Shown here piece after piece: positions 45,350 to 54,033 of a stretch of 64,000 nucleotides of DNA. Position 1 is the first letter of the stretch, and the number at the start of each line of letters is the position of its first letter. Below the pieces are notes generated by a model. It worked only from the letters and a program-made list of their open reading frames with translations. It had not been told where the DNA came from and did no database searches. Made by a program: the position numbers and the translations under genes. Source of the DNA: an uncultured Pelagibacteraceae bacterium (GTDB taxonomy: Bacteria; Pseudomonadota; Alphaproteobacteria; Pelagibacterales; Pelagibacteraceae); contig CACDXJ010000002.1 of assembly GCA_902556855.1 (NCBI GenBank), positions 1 through 64,000 of the forward strand. Direction: 5' to 3'.

Positions 45350-45916
45350 ATGAAAATTTTATTAATAGATAATTACGATAGTTTTACTTATAACTTGTTT
45401 CATTATATTTCAAAAATTAAGAAAAATGTTGAAGTAATTAGAAATGATAAGATAGATGGGAAAACAGTTCTAAGAAAAAAATATGATAAAATTGTAATAT
45501 CCCCAGGTCCTGGAAACCCTAATCAAGCAGGGAATTGTCTTAAAATTGTGAAAGAAGTTTATAAAAAAATCCCAATTCTTGGAGTTTGTTTAGGACATCA
45601 AATCTTAGGACAAGTTTTTGGTGGAAAGATTATTCACGCTAAGAATTTAATGCACGGCAAAACAAGTAAAATTAAACATACTAAAAAGGGTCTGTTTAAG
45701 AATATTCAAAATAACTTTGAGGCAACTAGATACCACAGTTTAGTAGTCGATCGTAAAAAATTCCCAAAAAAACTATTAATCACTGCTGAGACCAAAAATA
45801 GGACAATAATGGGATTGATGCATAAAGAATATGATATTCATGGGTTTCAATTTCATCCTGAAAGTATAAGTACTAAAGTAGGAATGAAATTAATTAAAAA
45901 CTTTATAAGTAATTAA
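45350..45916 (+). CDS. trpG: Anthranilate synthase component II (glutamine amidotransferase)
   Basis: A 188-residue class I glutaminase that supplies ammonia to TrpE. DNYDSFTYNL near the N-terminus, SPGPGNP, the nucleophile cysteine in GVCLGHQ (about residue 79), MHGKTSKI, RYHSLVV, and the His/Glu pair in FQFHPESI are all present. It has no fused TrpD domain. It starts right after the trpE stop and ends right before trpD, in a tight trpEGDC block. Confidence 0.96.
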   Translation: MKILLIDNYDSFTYNLFHYISKIKKNVEVIRNDKIDGKTVLRKKYDKIVISPGPGNPNQAGNCLKIVKEVYKKIPILGVCLGHQILGQVFGGKIIHAKNLMHGKTSKIKHTKKGLFKNIQNNFEATRYHSLVVDRKKFPKKLLITAETKNRTIMGLMHKEYDIHGFQFHPESISTKVGMKLIKNFISN

Positions 45917-46912
45917 ATGTCTAATTTTGTTGAAAGTTTGAAAAAAGGTCAAAACCTTTCTTTTGAAGAAAGTAAAGCTCTTTTCAATGGGCTAATGGAG
46001 GGTAAATATAATGAAAATTCGATTATAGAAATTTTAGAGTCTCTCGTTAAAAAAGGTGAAACTAAAGATGAGCTAGCTGGGGGGATATTTGTTTTGAGAG
46101 AAAAAGCTACTAAAGTTAAAGCTGAACAAAATACTATAGATACTTGCGGAACAGGAGGAGACGGGCAAAACTCTTTAAATATTTCTACTGCTGCAGCTAT
46201 AGTTTTGGCGAGTATGGGTGTTAAAGTTGCTAAGCACGGTAATAAAGCTGTCTCTTCGAACTGTGGATCTGCGGATGTATTAGAAGCATTAAAAGTAGAT
46301 ATAAATTTGAAAGCAAATGAAGCTGAGGAAAGTATAAAAAAGTTTAATTTTGCTTTTATGTTTGCACCTAATTATCACTCAGCAATGAAACATGTTGGCC
46401 CTGCTAGAAAAAAAATGGGAAAGAAAACGATCTTTAACTTAATTGGTCCCTTAAGTAGTCCTGCACAAGTAAAAAGACAGGTGATAGGAGTATTTGATAA
46501 AAAATGGATGAAACCTTTTGCTGAGGCACTTAAAGAAAACGGAGTTATCCACGCATTCGTCGTTCACAGCGAAGATGGGATGGATGAGATATCACCGTTT
46601 GCAAAAACATATGTGGTAGAACTTAAAGACTCAATAATTAAAGAATTTATAATTGATCCAAAAACTTTAGGAATTAACACTGCAAATAAGGAAAATTTAA
46701 AAGGAAAAAATGCGGAATATAATTCTGAAAAAATTATTGAAATATTTAAAGGAAAAAATAATGAATTCTCTCAATCTGTTGCTCTTAACGTAGCAGCAGG
46801 TTTAATAGTTTCTGGTAAAGAAAGTGATTTTAAGACTTCGTTCGAAAAGGCTACTAAACATTTAAATTCAGGAAAGGTATTTCACCACTTAGTGAAAATT
46901 CAATCAAATTGA
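45917..46912 (+). CDS. trpD: Anthranilate phosphoribosyltransferase
   Basis: A 331-residue enzyme that transfers phosphoribosyl from PRPP to anthranilate. The PRPP loop is DTCGTGGDGQNSLNIST (about residues 74-90), then KHGNKAVSSNCGSADVLE, FMFAPNYHSAMKHVGPARK (cited as FAPNYHSAMKHV) and RTIFNLIGPL-like KKTIFNLIGPLSSPA. ENGVIHAFVVHSEDGMDEIS includes the metal-binding DE. It is the standard length. The stop forms TGATG with the trpC start. Confidence 0.96.
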   Translation: MSNFVESLKKGQNLSFEESKALFNGLMEGKYNENSIIEILESLVKKGETKDELAGGIFVLREKATKVKAEQNTIDTCGTGGDGQNSLNISTAAAIVLASMGVKVAKHGNKAVSSNCGSADVLEALKVDINLKANEAEESIKKFNFAFMFAPNYHSAMKHVGPARKKMGKKTIFNLIGPLSSPAQVKRQVIGVFDKKWMKPFAEALKENGVIHAFVVHSEDGMDEISPFAKTYVVELKDSIIKEFIIDPKTLGINTANKENLKGKNAEYNSEKIIEIFKGKNNEFSQSVALNVAAGLIVSGKESDFKTSFEKATKHLNSGKVFHHLVKIQSN

Positions 46913-47703
46913 TGACTAATATTTTAGAAAAAATTATCGAGGAAAAAAAATACTCTTTGGACCTGATTAAAAAAGAAAAATCTTTAGATATTTTAGAAAA
47001 AAATATCAAAGAGCAGAGTTTTTTAAATTTCAAAGAAACAATCCAAAAAAATCGGAGTGTTTCTTTAATAACCGAAATCAAAAAAGCTAGCCCATCTGCT
47101 GGTGTTCTTGTAAACAATTTTGATCATTTAGAAATCGCAAAAATGTATGTAAATAATGGCGCTACCTGCCTCTCGGTTTTGACGGAAGAAAATCATTTTT
47201 TGGGAAAATTAGATTATATTCAAGATATAAAAAAACAAATAAAAGTACCAATTTTAGCTAAAGATTTTTTTATAGATCCTTATCAAATTGCATTATCTAA
47301 AAGTTATGGCTGTGATTGTATCTTAATAATAATTGCGGCTCTTAATGGGGCACAAGCTGATGAAATTTATTCTGAAGCTTTAAAACATAATTTATCTGTC
47401 ATAGTAGAAGTACATGATCAGAAAGAAGCTGAAACAGCCTTGAAGTTTGATCAAGCATTAATTGGAATTAATAATAGGAATTTGAAAACACTTGAAGTTT
47501 CTTTAAATAATACTATCTCAATTTTTGAAATTATAAAAACACACAAAGGTCCCATTATTTCTGAGAGTGGGATTAAAAATGCTGATGACGCAAAATATAT
47601 TTATGAAAAAACCGGAATTAAAAATTTTCTTATTGGAGAATCACTTTTAAAATCCGACAAACCTGATGAATTAATGAAAAAATTAATTCAAATTACTCAA
47701 TAA
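46912..47703 (+). CDS. trpC: Indole-3-glycerol-phosphate synthase
   Basis: A 263-residue TIM-barrel enzyme. I use the ATG at 46912, which overlaps the trpD stop (TGATG); a TTG one codon earlier is less likely. ITEIKKASPSAG holds the first catalytic lysine, ATCLSVLTEENHFLG follows, VPILAKDFFIDPYQI has the catalytic lysine, IVEVHD the glutamate, IGINNRNLKT the asparagine, and ISESGI the phosphate-binding serine. There is no fused TrpF. A weak hairpin follows before lexA. Confidence 0.95.
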   Translation: MTNILEKIIEEKKYSLDLIKKEKSLDILEKNIKEQSFLNFKETIQKNRSVSLITEIKKASPSAGVLVNNFDHLEIAKMYVNNGATCLSVLTEENHFLGKLDYIQDIKKQIKVPILAKDFFIDPYQIALSKSYGCDCILIIIAALNGAQADEIYSEALKHNLSVIVEVHDQKEAETALKFDQALIGINNRNLKTLEVSLNNTISIFEIIKTHKGPIISESGIKNADDAKYIYEKTGIKNFLIGESLLKSDKPDELMKKLIQITQ

Positions 47704-47736
47704 ATAAGCCACTTATTTAGAGTTGTAATTCAAAAA

Positions 47737-47751
47737 GAACTTTTGTAGAAC
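47737..47751 (+). promoter_or_regulatory. Alphaproteobacterial LexA (SOS) box upstream of lexA
   Basis: GAACTTTTGTAGAAC is a perfect GAAC-N7-GAAC direct repeat, the alphaproteobacterial LexA site (the complement of GTTC-N7-GTTC). It ends 22 nt before the lexA ATG at 47774, as expected for autorepression. Confidence 0.9.
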
Positions 47752-47773
47752 ATTAATGTACAAGGTTTGTTCT

Positions 47774-48448
47774 ATGCTTACAAAAAAACAAAAAAACTTA
47801 TTAATATTCATAAATAAGAAGATAAGATCTTCAGGAATTTCTCCATCTTACGAAGAAATGAAAAATTCACTCAACCTCAAGTCGAAATCAGGAATACATA
47901 GATTAATTTCTGCATTAGAAGAAAGAGGTTTTGTTAAGCGATTAGCACATAAAGCTAGAGCATTAGAGGTAGTAAAATTGCCAGAGAATGCTAGCGCTAA
48001 TGATATATTTAATACTTTCACACCAAGCGTTATCAAAGGTGGATTAGATAAGAATAACAATAAATCTACTGATGTTTCGGTACTAGGAAGTATTGCCGCT
48101 GGTACACCAATTGAAGCTATTCAACAAGAAGTTGATAGAGTTGCTTTACCAGAAGATCTTCAAAATAATGGTGAGCACTATGGTCTTAAAGTAAAAGGTG
48201 ACTCAATGATTGAAGCAGGTATTGCTGACGGTGATACTGTTATTATAAAAAAAGTTTCTAATGTAGATAATGGTCAGATTGCAGTAGTCTTGATAGACGA
48301 TCAGGAAGCTACTTTAAAAAGAGTAAGAAAAAAAGGAAACACTATCGCTCTTGAAGCAGCAAATCGAAACTACGGAACTAAAATTTACGCTGCAAATAGA
48401 ATAAAAATTCAAGGTAAACTTGTTTCTTTATATAGAAACTTTCATTAA
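47774..48448 (+). CDS. lexA: LexA repressor (SOS response)
   Basis: A 224-residue repressor. The N-terminal winged helix reads MLTKKQKNLLIFINKKI, then KSKSGIHRLISALEERGFVKRL, matching alphaproteobacterial LexA. The self-cleavage site is the Ala-Gly in SIAAGTPIEA. The catalytic serine is in KGDSMIEAGI and the lysine in ATLKRVRK. I prefer the ATG at 47774, since AAGG lies 8 nt upstream and the start matches the family; an earlier in-frame ATG at 47756 would crowd the SOS box. It should repress itself until RecA-stimulated cleavage. Confidence 0.95.
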   Translation: MLTKKQKNLLIFINKKIRSSGISPSYEEMKNSLNLKSKSGIHRLISALEERGFVKRLAHKARALEVVKLPENASANDIFNTFTPSVIKGGLDKNNNKSTDVSVLGSIAAGTPIEAIQQEVDRVALPEDLQNNGEHYGLKVKGDSMIEAGIADGDTVIIKKVSNVDNGQIAVVLIDDQEATLKRVRKKGNTIALEAANRNYGTKIYAANRIKIQGKLVSLYRNFH

Positions 48449-48467
48449 AATAGTCTAATTAATATAA

Positions 48468-49856
48468 ATGTCTTTTAATTGTAGGTTTGCGCCCTCTCCT
48501 ACTGGGCCTCTTCATATTGGTGGAGTTCGGACAGCGTTATTCAATTGGCTTTTGGCTAAAAAAAATAAGGGTAAATATTTTCTAAGGATAGAAGACACTG
48601 ATAAAGAAAGATCTAAAGACGAATTCAAAAAACAAATTATTACATCTTTAGCTTGGCTTGGAATTGAGCACGATGGAGATGAATACATTCAATCTAAAAA
48701 TATATCTAAACACGTTGCAGTTGCAGAGGAATTATTGAAAAAAGGTTTTGCCTACAAATGTTATTGTTCTGAGGAAGAAATTAATGAGCAAAAAGAAAAG
48801 TGTAAAAAACAAGGAATACCATATGTCTACAATAGAAAATGGAGAGATGCCAAAGATTTAAATATTCCAGAAGGAGTAAAACCGGTAATAAGATTTAAAA
48901 GTAAAATATCAGGGAATACAATTATAAAAGATTTAGTTCAAGGGGATAGAAATATTTCAAACTCCACTATAGAGGATTTTGTAATTTTAAGAAAAGATAA
49001 TACCCCAACATACCAGCTCTCAGCCACGGTTGATGATCATGAAATGAAGATAACTCATGTTATTAGAGGAGATGATCATATGATCAATTCTTTTAAACAA
49101 AGACAGATTTATGAAGCAATGGGTTGGGAAGTCCCAAAATTTGCACACATACCTTTAATTCATAGTGAACAAGGAAAAAAATTGTCAAAAAGGGATAATG
49201 CTTCCACTCTTGAAGATTATATTAAAATAGGAGTTATATCAGATGCTTTAAGGAATTATTTATTAAGATTGGGATGGTCTTACAAAGATAAAGAAATTTT
49301 TACTAAGCAAGAAAGTATAGATTTATTTGATTTAGGTGGTGTCGGTAAATCTCCTTCAAAATTAGATATGAACAGAATTTATTCAATTAATGAAACATAC
49401 ATAAAATCTATTGATGAAAAAGATCTTTTCAATTTTTTTAAGGAATATGTTTCAAAATACAAAAAACCTATAGATCAATCAAAAGAAAATATGCTTTTAA
49501 AATCAATGTGCTTTTTAAAGAATAAAGCAAAAACTTTAGAGGATATTTGGAATAATGCCCAATATATTGTTAATGATAAAATTGAAATTGGCACAGATGA
49601 CAAAAAACTTATTGATGATTTATCTAAGAAAGTAATTAAAGACTTTACTAGTGAGTATGAAAAACTATCCGCTTTATCTAGAGAAGCTTTACAGCCTATA
49701 ATCAAGTCTTTGATTGATAAACATAAGACTAATTTTAAAGGTGTGGGTCAACCTATAAGAATAGCACTAGTGGGTTCAAGATTTGGGCCAGGTATATATG
49801 ATGTAATTTTGTCCTTAGATAAATCAGAAGTAATTAAAAGACTTAAACAAATTTAA
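48468..49856 (+). CDS. gltX: Glutamyl-tRNA synthetase
   Basis: A 462-residue class I synthetase. FAPSPTGPLHIGGVRTAL has the HIGH-like box (HIGG), CYCSEEE and IRFKSKISG follow, THVIRGDDHMINSFKQ is the usual core, and KLSKRDNA is the KMSKS-like box near residue 240. The C-terminal anticodon-binding domain is complete. Alphaproteobacteria often have two GltX; whether this is the one that charges tRNA-Gln for later amidation cannot be told. Its stop overlaps the nuclease start (TAATG). Confidence 0.95.
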   Translation: MSFNCRFAPSPTGPLHIGGVRTALFNWLLAKKNKGKYFLRIEDTDKERSKDEFKKQIITSLAWLGIEHDGDEYIQSKNISKHVAVAEELLKKGFAYKCYCSEEEINEQKEKCKKQGIPYVYNRKWRDAKDLNIPEGVKPVIRFKSKISGNTIIKDLVQGDRNISNSTIEDFVILRKDNTPTYQLSATVDDHEMKITHVIRGDDHMINSFKQRQIYEAMGWEVPKFAHIPLIHSEQGKKLSKRDNASTLEDYIKIGVISDALRNYLLRLGWSYKDKEIFTKQESIDLFDLGGVGKSPSKLDMNRIYSINETYIKSIDEKDLFNFFKEYVSKYKKPIDQSKENMLLKSMCFLKNKAKTLEDIWNNAQYIVNDKIEIGTDDKKLIDDLSKKVIKDFTSEYEKLSALSREALQPIIKSLIDKHKTNFKGVGQPIRIALVGSRFGPGIYDVILSLDKSEVIKRLKQI

Positions 49857-50623
49857 TGAAAGACGCTGTATCTTTCAGAACAAGAAAAACTTCTATTTAC
49901 GATAAAAAATCGAATTCTCCTTTTAAAATAAGTAGATCTAAATTTTTTAATTTTATTAGTTGTAAAAGATGCTTCTATTTAGATCGTGTAAAAGGACTAA
50001 AAGAACCTTCAATGCCTGGTTGGGCTTTAAACGTAGCTGTAGATGAACTTTTAAAAAAAGAGTTTGATTTATATAGGAAAGAGCAAAAACCTCATCCTAT
50101 TATGATTAAACATAAACTTAACTTTGTTCCTTATCAGCACAAAGATTTAGATACTTGGAGAAATTCTTTGAAAGGGGGTATTTCATATTTAGATGAAAAT
50201 ACAAACCTTATTATTCATGGAGGAGTCGATGATATTTGGTTTGATTTAACCGAAAAAAAATTAGTAATAGTGGATTATAAAGCTCAATCTTCAAGTTATC
50301 CAGTAACTGTATCATCTTATCTCGATGCTGAATGGCATTCGAGTTATAAATTGCAAATGGACATATATGTTCATATTTTAAGGAAAATGAATTTCAAAGT
50401 TTCAGACCGAACTTTTTTTTATGTTTGTAATGGAGAAAAAACAAATAATAAATTTGATAATAAAATAGATTTTAAAACTACACTAATCCCATACCGAGTA
50501 AATACTGATTGGATAGAGAAAAAATTAATTGAAATGAAAGATGTTCTAAACTTAGATGAGCCACCTAAAATTGAAAAAACTTGCGAAAAGTGTGCTTATC
50601 TTGAAGGTGGAAAGAAATTTTAA
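49856..50623 (+). CDS. PD-(D/E)XK nuclease-superfamily protein, RecB/Cas4-like with Cys pairs
   Basis: A 255-residue protein with the RecB/Cas4-type nuclease pattern. GGVDDIWFD (residues 122-130) gives the first acidic metal ligand, VIVDYKA (137-143) gives the D-x-K core (D140, K142), and YKLQMDIYVHIL (164-175) contains the QxxxY motif (Q167, Y171) that defines RecB-like nucleases. Cysteine pairs lie near both ends: C36/C39 (SCKRCFYLDR) and C243/C246 (TCEKCAYLEG), the arrangement expected for a 4Fe-4S cluster as in AddB or Cas4. There is no helicase or cas gene nearby. It is translationally coupled to gltX. Confidence 0.78.
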   Translation: MKDAVSFRTRKTSIYDKKSNSPFKISRSKFFNFISCKRCFYLDRVKGLKEPSMPGWALNVAVDELLKKEFDLYRKEQKPHPIMIKHKLNFVPYQHKDLDTWRNSLKGGISYLDENTNLIIHGGVDDIWFDLTEKKLVIVDYKAQSSSYPVTVSSYLDAEWHSSYKLQMDIYVHILRKMNFKVSDRTFFYVCNGEKTNNKFDNKIDFKTTLIPYRVNTDWIEKKLIEMKDVLNLDEPPKIEKTCEKCAYLEGGKKF

Positions 50624-50624
50624 T

Positions 50625-51269
50625 TTATCTATTATTATTTTCATCATCATTATTAGATGATTGGTCTGTATTTTCTGGTTGAGTTTCCTCTTGAGTAGTC
50701 TCTTCTGTACGTGTTTCCTCTTGAACTGGTTGTTCAGGTTCTGGCTCAGGTTCAGGAGTTGGTTCCTGTGATTGAGCTCTAGCAATATCTGCTGCAGTTT
50801 GTGGAGTTGGCTCTCTTCTCATAAAGAAATATATTCCGGCAGCAATAACTGCAATAGCACCTAGAATGTACAACATGATATTTACAATACTTAATCCTTC
50901 TTTTTCTTCTTCAATTGGTGTTTCTTCTGTAACTGGTTTCACTTCCTCTTCTTCAGGTTTAGCATCTTGTTCTTGGTTGGCTTCAGCATTTACTTGTTCT
51001 TTTGGCTTTTCAGTTTGAGGAGCTGGTTCTGGTTCTGGCTCCGGTTCTTTAGCTGGTTCTGGTTCTGGCTCAGGTTCTGGTTCTGGTTCTGGCTCAGGTT
51101 CTGGTTCCGGCTCTGGTTCTGGTTCTGGTTCCTTTTTAGGCTCAGGAGCGGGCGTTGAAACTTCAGTTTTAGGTGCTTGGGCTACGTCTTCTTTATTCTT
51201 AATAAGAGGATCTATTGCCCCTGTTACCACAAGAATTATGCCAGCAGCTAAAACTATAATTGGATCCAT
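50625..51269 (-). CDS. Membrane protein with long Pro-Glu repeat (unknown)
   Basis: A 214-residue acidic protein. Residues 4-20 form a hydrophobic helix ([17 protein letters not shown]), residues 43-83 are almost entirely Glu-Pro repeats with Lys/Ala breaks, residues 84-124 are acidic, 127-149 are a second helix ([23 protein letters not shown]), and the C-terminal tail is again Glu/Pro/Thr-rich. Pro-Glu arms like this span the periplasm in TonB, but the order here (helix, arm, helix, arm) is different and there is no TonB C-terminal domain. I do not recognise the family. It faces the nuclease gene tail to tail, one base apart. Confidence 0.65.
   Translation of the reverse strand: MDPIIVLAAGIILVVTGAIDPLIKNKEDVAQAPKTEVSTPAPEPKKEPEPEPEPEPEPEPEPEPEPEPEPEPAKEPEPEPEPAPQTEKPKEQVNAEANQEQDAKPEEEEVKPVTEETPIEEEKEGLSIVNIMLYILGAIAVIAAGIYFFMRREPTPQTAADIARAQSQEPTPEPEPEPEQPVQEETRTEETTQEETQPENTDQSSNNDDENNNR
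51021..51143. repeat. Hexanucleotide-type tandem repeat encoding Glu-Pro
   Basis: Imperfect repeats of GGTTCTGG(C/T)TC-type hexamers (complement encodes Glu-Pro) run through the Pro-Glu segment of the membrane protein. Such an array can change length by slippage in steps of two residues without shifting the frame. Confidence 0.8.
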
Positions 51270-51403
51270 GAGTCGGATTCTAAACTTTTGGTTTATTAAA
51301 TCACCTTTTTATGTGAACGATTTGGGTGCTGTGTGAATAAAAAAATACGAAAATATTGATATTTTAATGATTAAATTTACTCAAAATTTGATAAAATCAA
51401 ATA

Positions 51404-51526
51404 ATGAATTCAATTTTTCTATTTTTTTTAACGGCATATATTATTTATTATCTTTTTAGACCTGTCACAAAAAAAGAAATAGAAAAATTTGAAAATCCTG
51501 ATAACTGGTCAAATATGGGTCTTTAA
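51404..51526 (+). CDS. 40-residue single-span membrane protein (unknown)
   Basis: A short frame from ATG at 51404 to TAA at 51524-51526. The N-terminal half is one hydrophobic helix (SIFLFFLTAYIIYYLF) and the rest is a short hydrophilic tail (RPVTKKEIEKFENPDNWSNMGL, with NPDNWSNMGL at the end). The end overlaps the convergent deacetylase gene by 18 nt. I recognise no family and see no strong ribosome site. The membrane-then-charged layout is typical of real small proteins, but the case is modest. Confidence 0.4.
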   Translation: MNSIFLFFLTAYIIYYLFRPVTKKEIEKFENPDNWSNMGL

Positions 51527-52438
51527 CCCTTTTAGGTGCTCAATTATACTTTCAGATAAAGCTTGTAAATCATAGCCACCTTCCAGAAAAGAAATTACTC
51601 TTCCTTTTGAATGAATATTAGCAATTTCAATTATTTTTTTTGTAATAGTAAAAAAATCAGAAGATTCTAAATTTATATTTGCTAGAGGGTCTCTTTTATG
51701 GGCATCAAAGCCGGCTGAAATTAAAATAACTTCTGGCTTGAACTTTTCTACAGGAGTTAAAACTTTTTTTTCAAAAATTTCCTGAAATTCTTTACTTTTT
51801 AAACCAGCTTTTAAAGTGGCGTTATAGATATTACCTACACCTGTTTCATTTTCAGCTCCAGTTCCAGGAAATAGAGGAAATTCATGAGAAGATCCGTATG
51901 CAACCGATTTATCCTTATAAAATATCTCTTGTGTTCCATTTCCATGATGAACGTCAAAATCAATAATAGCTACTTTTCCTACTTTGTATTTTTTTTGTAA
52001 ATATCTCGCTGCCACTGCAACATTATTTATGAAACAGAATCCATTCGCTCTTACAGTTTCTGCATGATGCCCTGGAGGTCTAATTGCACAAAAAACTCTC
52101 TCATTATTCTTAATTAGATCATCACAAGCTGCAATTCCTGAACCGCAAGACCTTAGGATTGCATTTTTACTATAAGGACATAACATTGTATCTGCGTAAG
52201 GTTCCTTTTCAACACCAATTATTCCTTCTCTTGGTATATTTGCAAAAATTTCTTCTATATGTTCTTTAGGATGAACTAGAGAAACTGTTCCTAAATCAAC
52301 TTGAGGTGCTTCCTTAAACTTTACTCTTAAATCTGAAGATTTAATAGATCTTAAAATACAGTCTAATCTTTCTTTTCTCTCTGGATGATTAACTCCATTA
52401 AATTTTAGTAAACAGTCTGAATGTGAATAAATAATCAT
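51509..52438 (-). CDS. Histone-deacetylase-family amidohydrolase
   Basis: A 309-residue zinc hydrolase of the HDAC/AcuC/acetylpolyamine-amidohydrolase superfamily. The start has YSHSDCLLKFNGVNHPERKERL (cited as NHPERKERL), then RPPGHHAET with the paired catalytic histidines, NGFCFINNVAVAARYL, the zinc site DFDVHHGNGTQEIF, and SAGFDAHKRDPLANINL, with a GGYDL near the C-terminus. Bacterial members deacetylate small amides, polyamines or proteins; the substrate here is unknown. It stands alone with its own short upstream region. Confidence 0.88.
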   Translation of the reverse strand: MIIYSHSDCLLKFNGVNHPERKERLDCILRSIKSSDLRVKFKEAPQVDLGTVSLVHPKEHIEEIFANIPREGIIGVEKEPYADTMLCPYSKNAILRSCGSGIAACDDLIKNNERVFCAIRPPGHHAETVRANGFCFINNVAVAARYLQKKYKVGKVAIIDFDVHHGNGTQEIFYKDKSVAYGSSHEFPLFPGTGAENETGVGNIYNATLKAGLKSKEFQEIFEKKVLTPVEKFKPEVILISAGFDAHKRDPLANINLESSDFFTITKKIIEIANIHSKGRVISFLEGGYDLQALSESIIEHLKGLKTHI

Positions 52439-52512
52439 TTAAAATTCCTCTCTTTTAGCTATGTAATATTCTCATTATAAGTATAATTAATAAAAAGGAA
52501 AGTTTATAAAAA

Positions 52513-52908
52513 GTGAATATTTATTATTTTGCTTATGGAACAAATCTAAATAGAAAAATTTTTTTAAAAAAGTTTAAAGATGCAAAAATTAAAAAAAAAT
52601 ACTATCTAAAAAATTTTAAAGTAGTTTTTAGAACAAACTACAGAGTGCCAGATCTTCAACGAGATAAAAATTCAAAAACTCCTGGACTTATTTATGAAAT
52701 TAATAATGATATTATAAAAAAATTGGATAAATACGAGGACTTTCCAAAATTATATATAAAGAAACATTTTAAATATTATAGAAAAAAAATTATGTATTAC
52801 TGTTTAAAAAAAAAATTTCCTATTAAATATCCTTCTGGTTATTATTTTAAAATAATGAAAAATGGATACCGTCAAAATAAGTTTAAATTTAAAATAAAAA
52901 AATTATAA
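52513..52908 (+). CDS. Gamma-glutamylcyclotransferase (AIG2)-like protein
   Basis: A 131-residue protein that starts with YYFAYGTNLNRKIF, the AYGSNL-type substrate-binding motif of the GGCT/AIG2 fold, followed by PGLIYEINNDIIKKLDKYEDFP, where the E/D near KYEDFP corresponds to the usual catalytic acidic residue region. The rest is very Lys/Tyr-rich. The start codon is GTG. Members release 5-oxoproline from gamma-glutamyl amines or act on related compounds; this substrate is unknown. It overlaps lpxB by 6 nt tail to tail. Confidence 0.75.
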   Translation: MNIYYFAYGTNLNRKIFLKKFKDAKIKKKYYLKNFKVVFRTNYRVPDLQRDKNSKTPGLIYEINNDIIKKLDKYEDFPKLYIKKHFKYYRKKIMYYCLKKKFPIKYPSGYYFKIMKNGYRQNKFKFKIKKL

Positions 52909-54033
52909 AAATTTAACTATGGCCTTGCTTGCTTTTTCTGATGCTGGGATAGAATTTTTAAATTGACTTAAAATTGATTGAGTTCTTTCGACTTGCTCTT
53001 TAATTTTATTTGGATCTTCTACAAAAGAACTTACACATTTAAATATATTTTCCGATTTACATTTTGACTGAATGAGTTCTGGTATTATTTCCTCTTTAGC
53101 TGCAAAATTTATTATATTTACATATTTAATCTTTACTAGTGCCTTGATTATTAGATAATTGAAAATATTCATTTTATATATGATTACAGAGGGGATTTTA
53201 CATTTGCAAATTTCCAATGAAACTGTTCCTGATTTCGAAACTGCAAAAACTGATTTTTTAAGAGTGTGTAATTTAATTTTATCGTCACTAATAATTTCAC
53301 AATTTTTTGTTCCTTTTGACTCTAAATAAAATTTTATTAAGTCAGTGTGTTGCTTCGTTGAGTGAAAAATGTAAACAAAATCCTCATATTTATTATTCAT
53401 TAACTCTATAAATTCCATTAAGATCGGCATCAAAGTTTTTATCTCTGAAGTTCTGCTTCCAGGAAAAACTGATATTAATGCTTTGTTCTTGTCTATAATT
53501 TGATTGATATCAATTTTACTCTCAGATGTTTCATCTAATAATGGATGACCAACAAATTCATTGCTCATATTTTCTTTTTCAAAATATGGTTTCTCAAATT
53601 TAAATAATAAAAGGATATGATCGATAAATTTTTTGATTTTTTTTACTCTATCTTCCCTCCAAACCCAGACTTGAGGAGCTACATAATGTATTGTCTTAAT
53701 ATTTGAATCTTTATTTTTTACTCTTTCTGCGACCCTTAAAGTGAAATCTGGGCTATCAACAGTAAGTAAAATATCTGGTTTAAAATCTATTATAGCCTTC
53801 ACTGTATCGTTAATTTTTTTATTTATCTTAAAAATGTTTGTTATTACATTTGTGAACCCTGTGTATGTGATTTCATTAAGATTATAAATTGACTTAATAC
53901 CTAAAGACTCTAGGTTCTCTCCTCCTACACATAGATATTCTACCTCTGAAACTTTTTTTTTTAATTCTTTTATTACCTTTGATGCTAGCTTGTCTCCTGA
54001 TGGTTCACCTGTAAGTATAAATATTTTTTTCAT
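52903..54033 (-). CDS. lpxB: Lipid-A-disaccharide synthase
   Basis: A 376-residue GT-B glycosyltransferase that joins UDP-diacylglucosamine and lipid X. FILTGEPSGDKLASKVI is the N-terminal start, CVGGENLESLGIKSIYNLNEI follows, TVDSPDFTLRVAERV has the conserved Asp, HYVAPQVWVWREDRVKKIKKFIDHIL (cited as YVAPQVWVWRE) is the family hallmark, FVGHPLLDE and FPGSRTSEIK are present, as is AVSKSGTVSLE. It is the last gene of the lpx run, overlapping the sugar dehydrogenase by 4 nt. Confidence 0.95.
   Translation of the reverse strand: MKKIFILTGEPSGDKLASKVIKELKKKVSEVEYLCVGGENLESLGIKSIYNLNEITYTGFTNVITNIFKINKKINDTVKAIIDFKPDILLTVDSPDFTLRVAERVKNKDSNIKTIHYVAPQVWVWREDRVKKIKKFIDHILLLFKFEKPYFEKENMSNEFVGHPLLDETSESKIDINQIIDKNKALISVFPGSRTSEIKTLMPILMEFIELMNNKYEDFVYIFHSTKQHTDLIKFYLESKGTKNCEIISDDKIKLHTLKKSVFAVSKSGTVSLEICKCKIPSVIIYKMNIFNYLIIKALVKIKYVNIINFAAKEEIIPELIQSKCKSENIFKCVSSFVEDPNKIKEQVERTQSILSQFKNSIPASEKASKAIVKFL

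Noticed and set aside
47701-47719. 8-bp A+T hairpin (TAAATAAG / CTTATTTA) after trpC
   Set aside because: Too A+T-rich and without a T-tract to call as a terminator, although it may weakly separate trpC from lexA.
49856-50623. Cas4 as part of a CRISPR system
   Set aside because: Motifs are Cas4-like, but no other cas gene or repeat array occurs in the window; a general RecB-like nuclease is the safer call.
51021-51143. Repeat array considered as CRISPR
   Set aside because: Units are about six bases, in frame with a coding sequence, with no spacers and no cas genes.
50967-51158. Phe/Trp-rich plus-strand frame over the Pro-Glu repeat
   Set aside because: It is the complement of the Glu-Pro repeat and exists only because the repeat has no stops on the other strand.
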